The translations under genes were made by a program, and so were the position numbers. Below are positions 26,509 through 36,527 of a stretch of DNA of 64,000 bases, piece after piece. The stretch covers positions 50,855-114,854 of the forward strand of contig RDYN01000015.1 in the NCBI GenBank assembly GCA_004293365.1. The letters run 5' to 3'. This DNA is from Oscillatoriales cyanobacterium. Lineage in GTDB: Bacteria > Cyanobacteriota > Cyanobacteriia > Cyanobacteriales > Microcoleaceae. The notes under the pieces are model-generated. The model searched no databases. It was given only the letters and a program-made list of their open reading frames with translations, and had not been told where the DNA came from. Position 1 is the stretch's first letter; each line of letters opens with the position of its first letter.

Positions 26509-27150
26509 CTAGTTGAGCGTATCTTTCAGTACAGTCCTCGCCGCCAAGTGGTTGCGAGTGGAAGTTAAAATTTCGGTTTCGCGTTCCAATCTCGCAGCAG
26601 TATCTTGCAATTCTAAAAGAGTTTGCTGTTCTGTTGCTGCACCGTAAAGGTAGCTGGCTACCCAGTAGGACAGTTCTGTGGGCAAACTGGGAATGTCTTC
26701 GGGTAGGTCGATCGGCTGATCCATCAATTTGCTAGAGAGGCGAACTACATCGCGAAGCAGTTGTTCGACTTCTTTCCCCAAAGATCGGAGGTCTGTTTGT
26801 GGCGGTTCGTCTTCAATCCATTCTACTAAACCGACTAAATAGGGTTTTTCCCGAACGGCGTCGAGGACTCGGAACCGCTGCTGTCCGAGAGTCATGATTT
26901 TCATGCGATCGTCCGGGAGGCGCTGACAGTGAATGACTTCGGCGCAACAACCAACGGCTGAGACTTTGTTTTGGTTCGGGTCCCACATGAGCACACCAAA
27001 ACGGCGATCGCCCTCCAGAATCGTATTCATCATGATTCGATAGCGAAACTCGAAGATTTGCAGCGGCAGCGGTCTACCTGGAAATAGAACCACTTCCGGC
27101 AACGGAAATAAGGGGAGTTCGCAAACTGCTACAGAGGAAGAGGATGCCAT
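26509..27150 (-). CDS. LON substrate-binding domain protein
   Basis: A 213-residue protein consisting of a LON N-terminal domain without ATPase or protease: ELPLFPLPEVVLFPGRPLPL, QIFEFRYRIMMNTILEGD, RFGVLMWD, and the GQQRFRVLD strand. Such solitary LON domains are common in cyanobacteria and plants and probably bind unfolded or specific protein substrates. The C-terminal 80 residues are helical. The ATG is clear. Transcription converges toward the PspA-like gene's upstream side across a 219-bp gap. Confidence 0.9.
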   Translation of the reverse strand: MASSSSVAVCELPLFPLPEVVLFPGRPLPLQIFEFRYRIMMNTILEGDRRFGVLMWDPNQNKVSAVGCCAEVIHCQRLPDDRMKIMTLGQQRFRVLDAVREKPYLVGLVEWIEDEPPQTDLRSLGKEVEQLLRDVVRLSSKLMDQPIDLPEDIPSLPTELSYWVASYLYGAATEQQTLLELQDTAARLERETEILTSTRNHLAARTVLKDTLN

Positions 27151-27259
27151 TGTCGCTCAAAGGTGACGGTACTTGCGCTTCTTTATTCTTACTTTAACTG
27201 ATTACAGGCAATTCCGGGCGGGGTGAGGGGCGATCGGGGGAAAATGCGGTTAAACTCAG

Positions 27260-27371
27260 ATCTTGCACCATTCTCAACTAGCCTTTCACGGACGGGCAGG
27301 ATGCCCATCCCACAACAAAATTAAATTTTTGTGGAACAGGCATCTTGCCTGTTCTTGAGAATGGTGCAAGA
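27260..27371. mobile_element. Candidate MITE with 18-bp terminal inverted repeats
   Basis: The ends ATCTTGCACCATTCTCAA (about 27260-27277) and its reverse complement (27354-27371) bound a 112-bp block. Inside are the GGGCAGGATGCCC and GGAACAGGCATCTTGCC palindromes. It contains no coding frame. The flanking gap (27151-27578) otherwise holds only HIP1-type sites. Confidence 0.55.
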
Positions 27372-27578
27372 TGTAAGGTTAAACGCAAGTGTACTAAGTC
27401 CTGTCAGCTTGAAAACATCCGTCATCGGCGATCGGCAGCCGCCATCGGGGGATTTACAGTCTTGGACGCGATCGCGCTACATATAGTGTGCCAAAATTTC
27501 CGATCGCCCATTAAATCCGAGCAACATAGGTTTAAAGATTAAAATAAAGTAGGTTTGCCTATTAACCTAAACATATTG

Positions 27579-30500
27579 CTAATTTTCTACTGCACCTAAT
27601 GCCTTCAGAGTTGTTTTCTGAACCCCAGTCACGCCTGTAATATTCATGCTTTCATAAAGGCGCTCAGCTTTCAGCGTTTTTATAAAGGAATATGTTGTTA
27701 TATTCCACAGTTTAATTGTCTCATCTTCACTCCCACTTGCCAGCATCAATCCATCAGGACTAAAAGCAACGGAGCGAACTCGATTTTCATGTTCAGTAAA
27801 AGTTTTGAGGCAAACACCACTTTCTACATCCCACAGCTTAATCGTACAGTCATCACTACCACTAGCAAGCAGTTTGCTATTATAACTAAATACAACCGAT
27901 CTGATTTGATCGGTATGTCCTTTTAATATCTGCAAGCATTTATGTGTGTTGCTATCCCATAGCTTGATAATGAGGTCATCGCTCCCGCTGGCAATAATTT
28001 TACCATCAGAACTCCAAGCAACTGAATAAACTCCCTTTTCATGTTCTCCTAAATTAGTAGTTTCTCCTGTTTTCAAATTCAATATTTGTACAATTTTATC
28101 ATCACTGCCGAGCGCTATATTCTCACCATCAGGACTGATAGCAAGCGATCGAATCCAATATGGATAATCGTAAGTTTGCAGGCAGCGACGCTGTTGAACA
28201 TCCCATAATTTTATCATGCGATCGTCCCCAGTGCTAATCAGTTTTGTTCCTTCCGCATTAAAAGCTACTAAACAAATCCAATCTCTGTGTTTCTCTGGGA
28301 AAGTGAAACAGTTACCAATACCTATATCCCATAATTGCACCCTACCATCATTACCGCCACTGGCTATTTTTGTTCCTTGAGGATGAAATGCAACTGACTG
28401 AACGCGCTTTTGGGCTATACCCAATATTTTGCATCTTTTTGTCTCGATATCCCACAGTTTAACTGTGCGATCGTCACTTCCACTAACAAGGGTTTTTCCA
28501 TCAGGAGAAAAAGCAACTGACCACACTCGTTGAGTATAGCCATAGATAGTTTTCAAAGATTCGCCTTTGCGGACATCCCACAATCTGATACTTTGATCGT
28601 CACTACCACTAATGAGAGTTTCACCATCAGGACTAAAAGCTATGGCTCTAATTCGGCGATCGATTTCTGGTAAAGTAAGTAATAATTCACCATTTTCAAT
28701 ATTCCATAACTTGACAGTTAGATGGTCACCGCTAGCCAGAGTTTGACCGTCAGGACTAAAAGCAACTGACCACACTCTTCCATCATGTCCCAAAAATTCT
28801 TTGAGACAGTTACCAGTCTTAATATCCAACAATCTGACAAGTTTATCATCCGTACCAATCGCTAAAGTTTTACCATCAGGACTAAAGTCGATCGATCGAA
28901 CCTGATGCGAGAGGTTTTGCCAGGTATTCTGACATTCACCTGTATTAACATCCCATAATTTTACAGTTCGATCGGCACTCCCACTGGCTAGAGTTGTCCC
29001 TCGATCGTTGAAAGCAACTTTGACTACCCAGTAACTATGTGGTAGAGTTCGCAGAAATTGAGGAGAGTCAACATCATCCACATCCCACAATCTTACGGTG
29101 CGATCGGCATTATCACTAGCACTAGCCAATATCTTACCGTCATGACTGAAGGCTACTGACCAAACTCGATCGGTGTGTCCCTGTAATGTGGCAAGACTTT
29201 CACCCGTATTAATATTCCATAACTTAATGGTGCGATCGTCACTCCCACTAGCTAAAATTTGTTTTTGGGGATGAAAGACAACAGACCTTACCCAATTAGT
29301 ATGACCTACACAAGTAGTAATTAGTTGACCGTCCGCTACTCGCCAAATATAAATATTTTTATCTGCATCACCTGTCGCCCAGAATTTGCCATCAGAACTA
29401 AATGCTACTGAGAGAATGCTGCCTAATGGTTCAGAAAAAACAGATTTAGATAAGTCAGAGTTGGCAAAATTAACATGATGTAATTGAACTCCATGCAGAT
29501 AAGCTTGGGAAATAGTTAAATCCGAAAAATCATAGTTTGTTAAATCGGTTTCTAGTTCGCACAATATATTGATAATATTACCTCCTAAATATCCAGGCGC
29601 TTGAGGCGATTGTTTTTGGCAATTTAAGATAATTTGTTTGAGTTTATTTTCGACATTTCTTTTGCCGCCAAGTTCCTGAACCAATCTTTCGAGCAATGGC
29701 CTGATAATTTGGCGAACTTGAGTTTCTCTAATATAGTCTTTGGATGTGGCTTTGCAGAGAGAGTAGCTGTTCAAAAGTTCTATTTGCTCTGTCTTAATTT
29801 CTTGGCATATTTTATCTATTAATCTATTGATAACGTGTTCTCTCAATACAGGTAGCTGTGTGTATCCCAATTCGGTATTTTCGATGAGCGATCGTCGCCT
29901 CAAAGATGCTAGAGATTGAAGTATTTTTATTTTGAATTCCCTTGAAAAAATATCCTCTTGTAGTTCTTTATATAAAACTGACTCATAATTAATCGCCAGC
30001 CAGTACATAATTACTTGTTCGGACGGAGATAGACGGTCAAACTGACGCTCTAATAAATCGTTAATTTTATTAAAAATTAACAAGCCTCCTTCAAAATAAT
30101 TTTGAACTAAAACAGATAAATTTCCGCTTAATGAATATTGTATCTCTTTTGCTGCCACCTTCAATGCAAAAGGATTACCTGCATAGTGTTCAATAACTAA
30201 ATTCCACTCATTTTCAGAGCCAAAAAAATCTCCTATTTTGGTAAAAATTTTTCGACCCTCTTCCACTTTTAAACCATCTAACTCTAAGGATTGTATCCTT
30301 TGATTTTCGCTCGCCATTAAGTCAATTGCTTCTGGTATCTCTCGACTGGTGATTAGCAAACAGCTTTCATGAGATGATTGAGCTATTCGTTTTAGCAAAT
30401 CACCATATCCTTGATATCCTTCCAGATATTGACCTATGTGGCTACCACTTTGAAGAATTGACTCTGCATTATCTAATATCAAAAAACAGTGTGAAGATTC

Positions 30501-31145
30501 TAAATAATGAATCAGTCTGGTTATTTGATCCTCTAAAGTCTCTGGTAGTGTAGTTTCTTGCTGATTAGAAAATAATTTGATTGCATCTGCTAGAAATTTT
30601 TCTACTGGTGGCGATTTCTCAAGACTTCGCCAGATTATATAGTCAAATTTATTTTGAATTTCTTTTGCTAATTCGATCGAGAGAGTAGTTTTACCTATAC
30701 CTCCTTCACCCAGCAGAAAAATTAATTGACATTTGTCCTCTATCCATTTTTCTAATGTACCTAGTTCCTGAGTGCGGCCGTAGCAATAGTAGACACGTTC
30801 TGCTGTTCCCCAGTCTACGTTTGGCGTGGTGACTAGCTGTTCGCACTGTTCTCGAACTTGAGACTGCGTAACTTCCTTTGACTGGAAACGCTCCTCCAGT
30901 AAGGCTCGGAAGGTTTTTTTGGTAACGGTGACCCCTAAAATCTCTGAAAGTAGCTTCAGCAGTAGGGATGCTTGATTTTTTATATACCCATTGTGGTATT
31001 GATGTTGATACTGTTCACGCACATCACTGTATTTTTCGTCTTCCCAAGATACCTGAAGTATTGCATTTTGCAGGGGAGTAAGACTTTTTCCTTTTTTGGC
31101 AATAACTAAATCGTTAGTGATTTTTAGCGCTTCCTCAAGGTTCAT
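27579..31145 (-). CDS. STAND NTPase: HTH, NB-ARC, 14 WD40 repeats
   Basis: A 1188-residue signal-transduction ATPase. Residues 1-85 form the helical/HTH domain found at the N-terminus of cyanobacterial VMAP-like STAND proteins ([20 protein letters not shown]). The NB-ARC domain follows, with Walker [10 protein letters not shown] (146-154), Walker [12 protein letters not shown], and a downstream winged-helix segment. A short pentapeptide-like stretch (about 530-565) leads into 14 WD40 repeats, enough for two seven-bladed propellers. Such proteins oligomerise on ligand sensing, like apoptosomes and antiphage Avs proteins. There is no fused nuclease or protease domain, so the effector must be the N-terminus or a partner. 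Confidence 0.9.
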   Translation of the reverse strand: MNLEEALKITNDLVIAKKGKSLTPLQNAILQVSWEDEKYSDVREQYQHQYHNGYIKNQASLLLKLLSEILGVTVTKKTFRALLEERFQSKEVTQSQVREQCEQLVTTPNVDWGTAERVYYCYGRTQELGTLEKWIEDKCQLIFLLGEGGIGKTTLSIELAKEIQNKFDYIIWRSLEKSPPVEKFLADAIKLFSNQQETTLPETLEDQITRLIHYLESSHCFLILDNAESILQSGSHIGQYLEGYQGYGDLLKRIAQSSHESCLLITSREIPEAIDLMASENQRIQSLELDGLKVEEGRKIFTKIGDFFGSENEWNLVIEHYAGNPFALKVAAKEIQYSLSGNLSVLVQNYFEGGLLIFNKINDLLERQFDRLSPSEQVIMYWLAINYESVLYKELQEDIFSREFKIKILQSLASLRRRSLIENTELGYTQLPVLREHVINRLIDKICQEIKTEQIELLNSYSLCKATSKDYIRETQVRQIIRPLLERLVQELGGKRNVENKLKQIILNCQKQSPQAPGYLGGNIINILCELETDLTNYDFSDLTISQAYLHGVQLHHVNFANSDLSKSVFSEPLGSILSVAFSSDGKFWATGDADKNIYIWRVADGQLITTCVGHTNWVRSVVFHPQKQILASGSDDRTIKLWNINTGESLATLQGHTDRVWSVAFSHDGKILASASDNADRTVRLWDVDDVDSPQFLRTLPHSYWVVKVAFNDRGTTLASGSADRTVKLWDVNTGECQNTWQNLSHQVRSIDFSPDGKTLAIGTDDKLVRLLDIKTGNCLKEFLGHDGRVWSVAFSPDGQTLASGDHLTVKLWNIENGELLLTLPEIDRRIRAIAFSPDGETLISGSDDQSIRLWDVRKGESLKTIYGYTQRVWSVAFSPDGKTLVSGSDDRTVKLWDIETKRCKILGIAQKRVQSVAFHPQGTKIASGGNDGRVQLWDIGIGNCFTFPEKHRDWICLVAFNAEGTKLISTGDDRMIKLWDVQQRRCLQTYDYPYWIRSLAISPDGENIALGSDDKIVQILNLKTGETTNLGEHEKGVYSVAWSSDGKIIASGSDDLIIKLWDSNTHKCLQILKGHTDQIRSVVFSYNSKLLASGSDDCTIKLWDVESGVCLKTFTEHENRVRSVAFSPDGLMLASGSEDETIKLWNITTYSFIKTLKAERLYESMNITGVTGVQKTTLKALGAVEN

Positions 31146-31322
31146 AGCTTATCGAAGAGTATGATTTTACCCTCAAGTTTACCACAATGTGACTTTTGTG
31201 ACTATCTGGACATTAAAACTCCTTACTTTTCTTACTGACAGACTTGGGTACCCAAGATTATCGTGTAAATGTCCGAGCAAATCAGAGGTTTGCTAAGACC
31301 CTGTAAAATTCTTGGAGGATTT

Positions 31323-31619
31323 ATGATCGACCCCATTAGCATTTTTGTAATTTCCAGTATTGTAGGTGCTGTTTCTGGTGCTGTTGCTGCTGGCGATGAA
31401 CCCAAAAAAAGCGTGCGATATGCTAAGAGCGTCACAGGTGGACTGGGTGCAGCCGCAGCTACAAGCGCTCTGCTTAATGCAGCTAACGCAGCTCAACAAA
31501 ATCAACAAGCATCCAATCCCACATCTTCTTCTCTGCCTCCCAGTTTATCAAACCTACCCAATAGCCTGGGTAACTTTAATAACCTTGGTGGCGGTGGCTT
31601 TGGTGGAGGGGGTTGCTAG
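31323..31619 (+). CDS. Small Gly-rich hydrophobic protein, unknown
   Basis: Not recognised. From ATG 31323, preceded by TTGGAGGATTT, it has 98 residues: a hydrophobic helix at the very start (IFVISSIVGAVSGAVAAG), a short basic stretch, an Ala-rich helix, a Ser/Pro/Asn-rich linker and a striking end GGGGFGGGGC whose last residue is cysteine. The small size, double-Gly stretches and terminal cysteine suggest a secreted or membrane peptide, perhaps bacteriocin-like or lipid/thiol modified; this is speculation. The EcsC-like gene and the RTX lipase follow on the same strand. Confidence 0.65.
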   Translation: MIDPISIFVISSIVGAVSGAVAAGDEPKKSVRYAKSVTGGLGAAAATSALLNAANAAQQNQQASNPTSSSLPPSLSNLPNSLGNFNNLGGGGFGGGGC

Positions 31620-31628
31620 TTGAGTAAG

Positions 31629-31685
31629 GTGCGTCAGATCTAAAAGTTAGATGTTAAATAATTCACTTTAACATCTGACGCACTC
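31629..31685. repeat. Hairpin repeat (GTGCGTCAGAT...ATCTGACGCAC)
   Basis: GTGCGTCAGATCTAA at 31629 and TTAACATCTGACGCAC ending near 31683 form a long imperfect hairpin just after the small Gly-rich gene. It could terminate that transcript or be another dispersed repeat. Confidence 0.7.
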
Positions 31686-31780
31686 TAGATAAATACCCTT
31701 CGGCAGTTTCCTTAATACCCCATTTTAGCAATTCCAAACAACTCTACTCTCTTATCAATCTAAAAACAGGAGCGATCGAT

Positions 31781-32452
31781 ATGAGCCTCAATGATAACAT
31801 CGCACAGACGTTCAAAGATTTGGCAAACCTCGGTAACACTATGGAACGAGAACAATTGAAAAAACAGGTAAAAGGCTACTCCATCAAGGGCTGGAAAGAA
31901 GAACGCATAGCGATGGTTGTAGCATCCGGGGGAATATCAGGTGCTTTAGGGGGTCCTATGGGGTTAGCAGCAATTCCTGCGGATCTGGCCTGGTGTGGGA
32001 GAGTCAGTGCCTTGGGCTGTTTCGGGATTGGTCATATCAAAGGTATTGATGTAGATTATGACGTAGATATGAATTTAATCATGTCTATTTGGACAGGGCT
32101 TGGAGAAGCCGCAAGCACCATTCCAGTAGGAAAAGTTGGAATTAAGGTTTGTAGCAAAGCAACACCGAAGATAGCTGCTAAGGTAGCCGGAGTTCTTGTT
32201 TCAAAAGTAGCTCTCAAAGGTGGATCTAAACTTGGTGCAAAATTAGCATCTAAAGCTGCATCTAAAGCTGCTGCAAAGTTAGCTACGAAACTTATGGCAA
32301 AGACTGGTACAGGTTGGATTCCCCTGGTCGGTGGAATTGTTTCTGGAGGGGTTAACTGGTGGCTAGTTGATGGGCTTTTAGAGGCTGCTGAACAGTATTA
32401 CTCACACGAATATATAGTCTTGCGTGATGGCGAACTGGCTTCTGCGGCTTAG
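31781..32452 (+). CDS. EcsC-like protein
   Basis: A 223-residue protein I place tentatively in the EcsC group. It has an N-terminal charged helix, a hydrophobic glycine-rich hairpin (ASGGISGALGGPMGLAAIPA) followed by DLAWCGRVSALGCFGIGHIK, a Lys/Ala repeat (KLASKAASKAAAKLATKLMA), and a C-terminal hydrophobic hairpin (WIPLVGGIVSGGVNWWLVDG). EcsC-type proteins associate with membranes and have been linked to secretion and vesicle-like functions. A good ribosome binding site (CAGGAGCGATCGAT) precedes the ATG. Confidence 0.6.
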   Translation: MSLNDNIAQTFKDLANLGNTMEREQLKKQVKGYSIKGWKEERIAMVVASGGISGALGGPMGLAAIPADLAWCGRVSALGCFGIGHIKGIDVDYDVDMNLIMSIWTGLGEAASTIPVGKVGIKVCSKATPKIAAKVAGVLVSKVALKGGSKLGAKLASKAASKAAAKLATKLMAKTGTGWIPLVGGIVSGGVNWWLVDGLLEAAEQYYSHEYIVLRDGELASAA

Positions 32453-32541
32453 ATTTTCTACTTTGCAGAGTATAGCTTATGGGTGCGTTATGCCATCTGC
32501 TAGCGCACCTTCGTTTGAATAGTTCACAAGAGGAGAATTCA

Positions 32542-32659
32542 ATGAGAACCGAATCAAGAAGTCCTAATCGATTTCAATGACTCCGATGACTGGCGAACAG
32601 TAGATAATCCCAAAAATGGGAAAAAATCTGACATTTCAAAAGTCAGCAAAGTCAATTAA
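32542..32659 (+). pseudogene. Possible broken small ORF
   Basis: AAGAGGAGAATTCA gives a strong ribosome binding site for ATG 32542, but that frame stops after 12 codons. From 32561 a second frame, one base shifted, runs VLIDFNDSDDWRTVDNPKNG and stops at 32657-32659. Joining the two would give a coherent protein of about 39 residues. Either a single-base frameshift inactivated a small gene or the pairing is chance. Confidence 0.35.
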
Positions 32660-32700
32660 CTTAATTCAGCGAAAATCTTCACATACATAAGGAGAAACCA

Positions 32701-34278
32701 ATGGCAATTTCGATTTTTACCTCTAGCTCTAACTCTAACATTACTTCCTCATCAAACAATACCAGTCTCGGAGTCATGAATAGCAACCTATCGCTCAATA
32801 ACTTTTCTAGTCTGCCAGGAATGGATGCAAGTTTATCCCTCGATATGTTTTCCAATATGAGCCCGGGAACGATGAACATGACCACTACAATGAACGCTTT
32901 TGGGTCAATGTCTTCTAATCCTACTGGCGCTTCAGGAGTCAATTTTAATATTTGGGGGAACGGCTCGATCGACCTTTCCGGCCGCATCAATCCTAATGCA
33001 CCAACTTATATCCTCATTCATGGCTGGCGAAATACAGGCGGAAATGCAGGCAATGGTTACAAACCAGGCCCATGGCTGGCAGACCAAGCTCAAGCTATTC
33101 GCCAGCGAGAGTCTAATGCGAATATCATCGTGGTTGACTGGGAGAAAATCGCTGGTAATGTCTTGTATTTCCCTTCTGCGGGCAAAACACAGGATGTGGG
33201 AAATCAACTAGCTTCCTATTTGAGAAATAGTGGTGTAGATCCCAACCAAACCACCTTAATCGGACACAGTTTAGGGGCGCACGTTGCTGGATTTGCGGGC
33301 TCGGCGTATCGTCAATCTACCGGAAAAGCGATCGACCAAATTGTGGGATTAGACCCGGCTGGCCCTGCATTTGAAAGCAAGGGTGCAGGCGATCGCCTAG
33401 ATCCAACAGATGCGAATCGAGTTGTAGCAATTCACACCAGTATAGTTTTGGGCTACAACGATCGCCTAGGTTCTCTCGATATTTATGCCAACAAAAATGA
33501 CTGGTTTCAACCTGGAAACTCAATCATTCCTAAAAATTTTCTAGGTGGCGACCATACCTACGGTGCTACTCTCTTTACAGAATTGCTCCAAGGTAACAGT
33601 TTTACACAGTCCAACGGCTCTCTTTTCAACCTAAATACAGTAGTCAACGCGGGATTTACTGGGGAAAATGATGCCAGTACCAAAAATAATAAAGGTGTTG
33701 TTGCCCTAAACTTGTCGGGTACTGCCAACAACGATAATCTAGCTGGTGGTGGAGCCAATGATAACATTCGTGGCGGCGCAGGAATTGACAAGATTACTGG
33801 TGGCGATGGCAATGATTCCCTGTTTGGGGATGCTGGCGGCGATATTTTGAATGGAGGGCGCGGTAATGATTCTGTCTTTGGCGGTACGGGTGGCGATCGC
33901 CTTTTTGGTGATGCAGGCGACGACGTGCTAACGGGCGCAGATGCAGCAGCAGGCAAAGGTTTGGGCGAAATTGATACCTTGACTGGTGGGGCTGGGCGCG
34001 ATCGCTTTGTGCTAGGCACTTCTGGGGCAGCCTTCTACAGCGATGGTAATCTTAGCACTTCCGGGGTCAACGATTATTCTCTGATTGCAGACTTCAATTC
34101 CTTAGAAGACACGATTCAACTGTCTGGCTCTAAGTCTAAATATAGTTTGGGAGCGTCACCAATAGGTCTGCCGACGGGTACAGCCATCTTCCTGAATGAA
34201 AGCCGTCTGGAATTGATTGCGATCGTTCAAGGTTCCACCAACCTCAACCTCAGCGCCAACTATTTTGTCAATGTCTAG
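32701..34278 (+). CDS. Secreted RTX lipase/esterase
   Basis: A 525-residue alpha/beta hydrolase of the pancreatic-lipase-like family joined to RTX calcium-binding repeats. The catalytic triad is visible: Ser190 in GHSLGAH, Asp218 in GLDPAGP, His285 in GGDHTYG; the oxyanion block is YILIHGWRN (103-111). Nonapeptides of GGxGxD type occur about 345-430 (GGAGIDKITGGDGNDSLFGD). There is no N-terminal signal peptide but a Ser/Asn/Met-rich start, which fits type I secretion through a C-terminal signal. Type I transporter genes are not in the window. A ribosome binding site (AAGGAGAAACCA) fixes the ATG. Confidence 0.9.
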   Translation: MAISIFTSSSNSNITSSSNNTSLGVMNSNLSLNNFSSLPGMDASLSLDMFSNMSPGTMNMTTTMNAFGSMSSNPTGASGVNFNIWGNGSIDLSGRINPNAPTYILIHGWRNTGGNAGNGYKPGPWLADQAQAIRQRESNANIIVVDWEKIAGNVLYFPSAGKTQDVGNQLASYLRNSGVDPNQTTLIGHSLGAHVAGFAGSAYRQSTGKAIDQIVGLDPAGPAFESKGAGDRLDPTDANRVVAIHTSIVLGYNDRLGSLDIYANKNDWFQPGNSIIPKNFLGGDHTYGATLFTELLQGNSFTQSNGSLFNLNTVVNAGFTGENDASTKNNKGVVALNLSGTANNDNLAGGGANDNIRGGAGIDKITGGDGNDSLFGDAGGDILNGGRGNDSVFGGTGGDRLFGDAGDDVLTGADAAAGKGLGEIDTLTGGAGRDRFVLGTSGAAFYSDGNLSTSGVNDYSLIADFNSLEDTIQLSGSKSKYSLGASPIGLPTGTAIFLNESRLELIAIVQGSTNLNLSANYFVNV

Positions 34279-34404
34279 TAGGACTTCAACAAACTGGGCT
34301 ATATCTAGCTTCCAGTGGGGTTGATCGGCTTTTGCCCGCATTTGTTTTTGCAAGTCGATCGCCCAAATTTTCATCAAACACAATCTTGGACGCACTCATA
34401 CCAC

Positions 34405-34581
34405 AGAAACTGGGTTTTTTAGCTAATACCAAATCCGGGTTTCCAAACCCCTTTATTCTTCAATCGGCGCAGGCCGATTTTGTTTGTATAGACCCGGTTT
34501 CAACCGCCGAGTCATAACTAACCCGGATTTGGTATAATACTTTAGCTACGGCTCAGAATTTGCGTAAAAAACCCGGTTTCT
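34405..34581. repeat. Nested inverted repeats
   Basis: The outer arms (34405-34423 and 34562-34581) belong to the AGAAACCGGGTTTTTT family. Inside lies a second perfect 16-bp pair, ATACCAAATCCGGGTT (34427-34442) with its complement at 34520-34535. Innermost is ATCGGCGCAGGCCGAT. It looks like one repeat inserted within another. Confidence 0.8.
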
Positions 34582-34603
34582 GACTATCTTTGCATAAGTC
34601 CTG

Positions 34604-34640
34604 AAAAAAAAAGGAACAAAGTATTTTTCCATTGTTCCTT
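34604..34640 (-). terminator. Rho-independent terminator of the str operon
   Basis: Stem GGAACAA (34613-34619) and TTGTTCC (34632-34638), followed on the minus strand by nine Ts (complement of 34604-34612). It lies 23 bp after the rpsJ stop. Confidence 0.85.
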
Positions 34641-34662
34641 CTTGCTCTTTAAATCAGTCAAT

Positions 34663-34980
34663 CTACAGCTTGACTTCGATATCTACGCCGGCTGGCAAAT
34701 CCAATTTCATCAAAGCATCAATTGTTTTAGCAGAAGGCTGATGAATGTCGATAATGCGGCGGTGCGTGCGGGTTTCAAAGTGTTCGCGAGAATCTTTGTC
34801 TACGTGGGGCGATCGCAGCAAGCAATAAATCCGCCGTTTTGTCGGTAGGGGAATCGGACCGATCGCAGTGGCTGCTGTCCGATTTGCTGTATCTACAATC
34901 TTTTCGCAGGATGCGTCGAGAATTCGGCGATCGAAAGCTTTGAGGCGAATGCGGATTTTTTGCTGTGGAATTGTTGCCAT
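34663..34980 (-). CDS. rpsJ: Ribosomal protein S10
   Basis: A 105-residue small-subunit protein, also the NusE transcription factor. [40 protein letters not shown] and the [14 protein letters not shown] motif are diagnostic. ATG 34980 gives the standard [14 protein letters not shown] start; the frame stays open upstream by 14 codons without support. It is the last gene of the str operon, as usual in cyanobacteria, though separated from tuf by a repeat-filled 216 bp and a terminator. Confidence 0.98.
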   Translation of the reverse strand: MATIPQQKIRIRLKAFDRRILDASCEKIVDTANRTAATAIGPIPLPTKRRIYCLLRSPHVDKDSREHFETRTHRRIIDIHQPSAKTIDALMKLDLPAGVDIEVKL

Positions 34981-35007
34981 TTTTTTTGTTGAATTTTCTA
35001 GGTTCAG

Positions 35008-35125
35008 TTTATTTTTAGTCATTAGTCATTAGTCATTAGTCATTAGTCATTAGTCATTAGTTATTCACTATTTAATCGTTAACTACTGACTGCTGACTGC
35101 TGACTGCTGACTGCTGACTGATGAC
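35008..35125. repeat. Heptanucleotide STRR arrays
   Basis: TCATTAG units (about 35019-35061) followed by GACTGCT units (about 35088-35118) lie between tuf and rpsJ. Confidence 0.9.
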
Positions 35126-35133
35126 TCATCACT

Positions 35134-35179
35134 AAATAGCAGAAAAGCCACTAAATTTGATTAGGCTTTTCTGCTATTT
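35134..35179 (-). terminator. Terminator after tuf
   Basis: A perfect 16-bp stem: AAATAGCAGAAAAGCC (35134-35149) and its complement (35164-35179), 17 bp after the tuf stop. It could reduce read-through into rpsJ, which would then need its own promoter. Confidence 0.85.
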
Positions 35180-35196
35180 AAAACGTTAGCGGATTC

Positions 35197-36426
35197 CTAC
35201 TTGAGGATTTTGGAAACAACGCCGGCGCCCACGGTGCGGCCGCCTTCACGAATTGCGAAGCGCATTCCTTGTTCGATCGCGATCGGGTGAATCAATTCAA
35301 CCGTCATTTTAATCCGGTCACCAGGCATCACCATTTCAGCTTCCGAACCGTCATCAGCAGTGAACTGCTTGATCGTACCGGTTACGTCAGTTGTACGGAC
35401 GTAGAATTGAGGGCGGTAGCCAGAGAAAAAGGGCGTGTGACGGCCACCTTCTTCTTTTTTCAGAATGTACACTTCAGATTCAAACTGAGTGTGAGGACTG
35501 ATAGATTTTGGCTTGGCAATTACCATGCCTCTTTCAATATCCGCCTTCAAAATACCCCGGAGAAGTAGACCCACGTTGTCGCCGGCCAAGCCTTCATCCA
35601 AGGACTTGGTGAACATTTCCACACCAGTCACCGTAGTGCTGCGAGTGTCCTTCAGACCAATCACTTCGACTGTTTCGCCGACTTTGACACTGCCGCGCTC
35701 AATCCGACCAGTAGCCACAGTACCCCGACCAGTAATCGAGAATACGTCTTCAACTGCCATCAAGAAAGGCTTGTCAATTTCGCGTTCTGGAGTAGGGATG
35801 TAAGCATCTACTTCTTCCATCAGCTTGTAAATCTTGTCAACCCACTCATTATCGCCCTTGACAGTCTTGGGATTGGCAAGCATCGCTTCAAGAGCTTTCA
35901 AGCCAGAACCGGTCACGATGGGGATGTCATCACCAGGAAAATCGTAGGAACTCAAAAGTTCGCGAACTTCCAGTTCTACCAATTCCAAAAGTTCAGCGTC
36001 ATCCACCATGTCTTCTTTGTTCAAGAAGACAACCAAGCTGGGAACGCCAACTTGTTTAGCTAGCAGGATGTGTTCCCGAGTTTGAGGCATGGGGCCGTCT
36101 GCCGCTGACACTACTAGGATGCCACCGTCCATTTGAGCAGCACCGGTGATCATGTTTTTCACATAGTCAGCGTGTCCGGGGCAATCCACGTGGGCGTAGT
36201 GACGACCTGTGGTTTCATATTCTACGTGAGCGGTATTAATTGTAATACCCCGTGCTTTTTCTTCGGGCGCAGCGTCGATGTCGGCGTAGTTCTTAGCCTT
36301 TGCTTGACCCAGTGCAGATAGAGTCATCGTAATCGCCGCGGTCAAAGTTGTTTTGCCGTGGTCAACGTGACCGATTGTGCCGATGTTTACGTGGGGTTTA
36401 GTCCGTTCAAATTTTGCGCGTGCCAT
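35197..36426 (-). CDS. tuf: Elongation factor Tu
   Basis: A 409-residue GTPase that delivers aminoacyl-tRNA to the ribosome. P-loop GHVDHGKTT (19-27), [16 protein letters not shown] (cyanobacterial form of the NKxD motif), then beta-barrel domains with [13 protein letters not shown] and the C-terminal [13 protein letters not shown]. It lies 101 bp downstream of fusA; the gap holds an AATCCAAAATC-type inverted repeat (about 36470-36515). Confidence 0.99.
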   Translation of the reverse strand: MARAKFERTKPHVNIGTIGHVDHGKTTLTAAITMTLSALGQAKAKNYADIDAAPEEKARGITINTAHVEYETTGRHYAHVDCPGHADYVKNMITGAAQMDGGILVVSAADGPMPQTREHILLAKQVGVPSLVVFLNKEDMVDDAELLELVELEVRELLSSYDFPGDDIPIVTGSGLKALEAMLANPKTVKGDNEWVDKIYKLMEEVDAYIPTPEREIDKPFLMAVEDVFSITGRGTVATGRIERGSVKVGETVEVIGLKDTRSTTVTGVEMFTKSLDEGLAGDNVGLLLRGILKADIERGMVIAKPKSISPHTQFESEVYILKKEEGGRHTPFFSGYRPQFYVRTTDVTGTIKQFTADDGSEAEMVMPGDRIKMTVELIHPIAIEQGMRFAIREGGRTVGAGVVSKILK

Positions 36427-36527
36427 TCTCGATCTGTTCCTTGTTTTTTTTAGCGATTTTAGACTTGAGATTTTAGATTCTAGATTTTGGATTCAATCCA
36501 AAATCCAAAATCTAAAACCTTAAATCA

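Noticed and set aside
27700..29420. Regularly spaced DNA repeats of about 125 bp
   Set aside because: They are the codons of the WD40 repeats in the STAND protein, not a DNA-level repeat.
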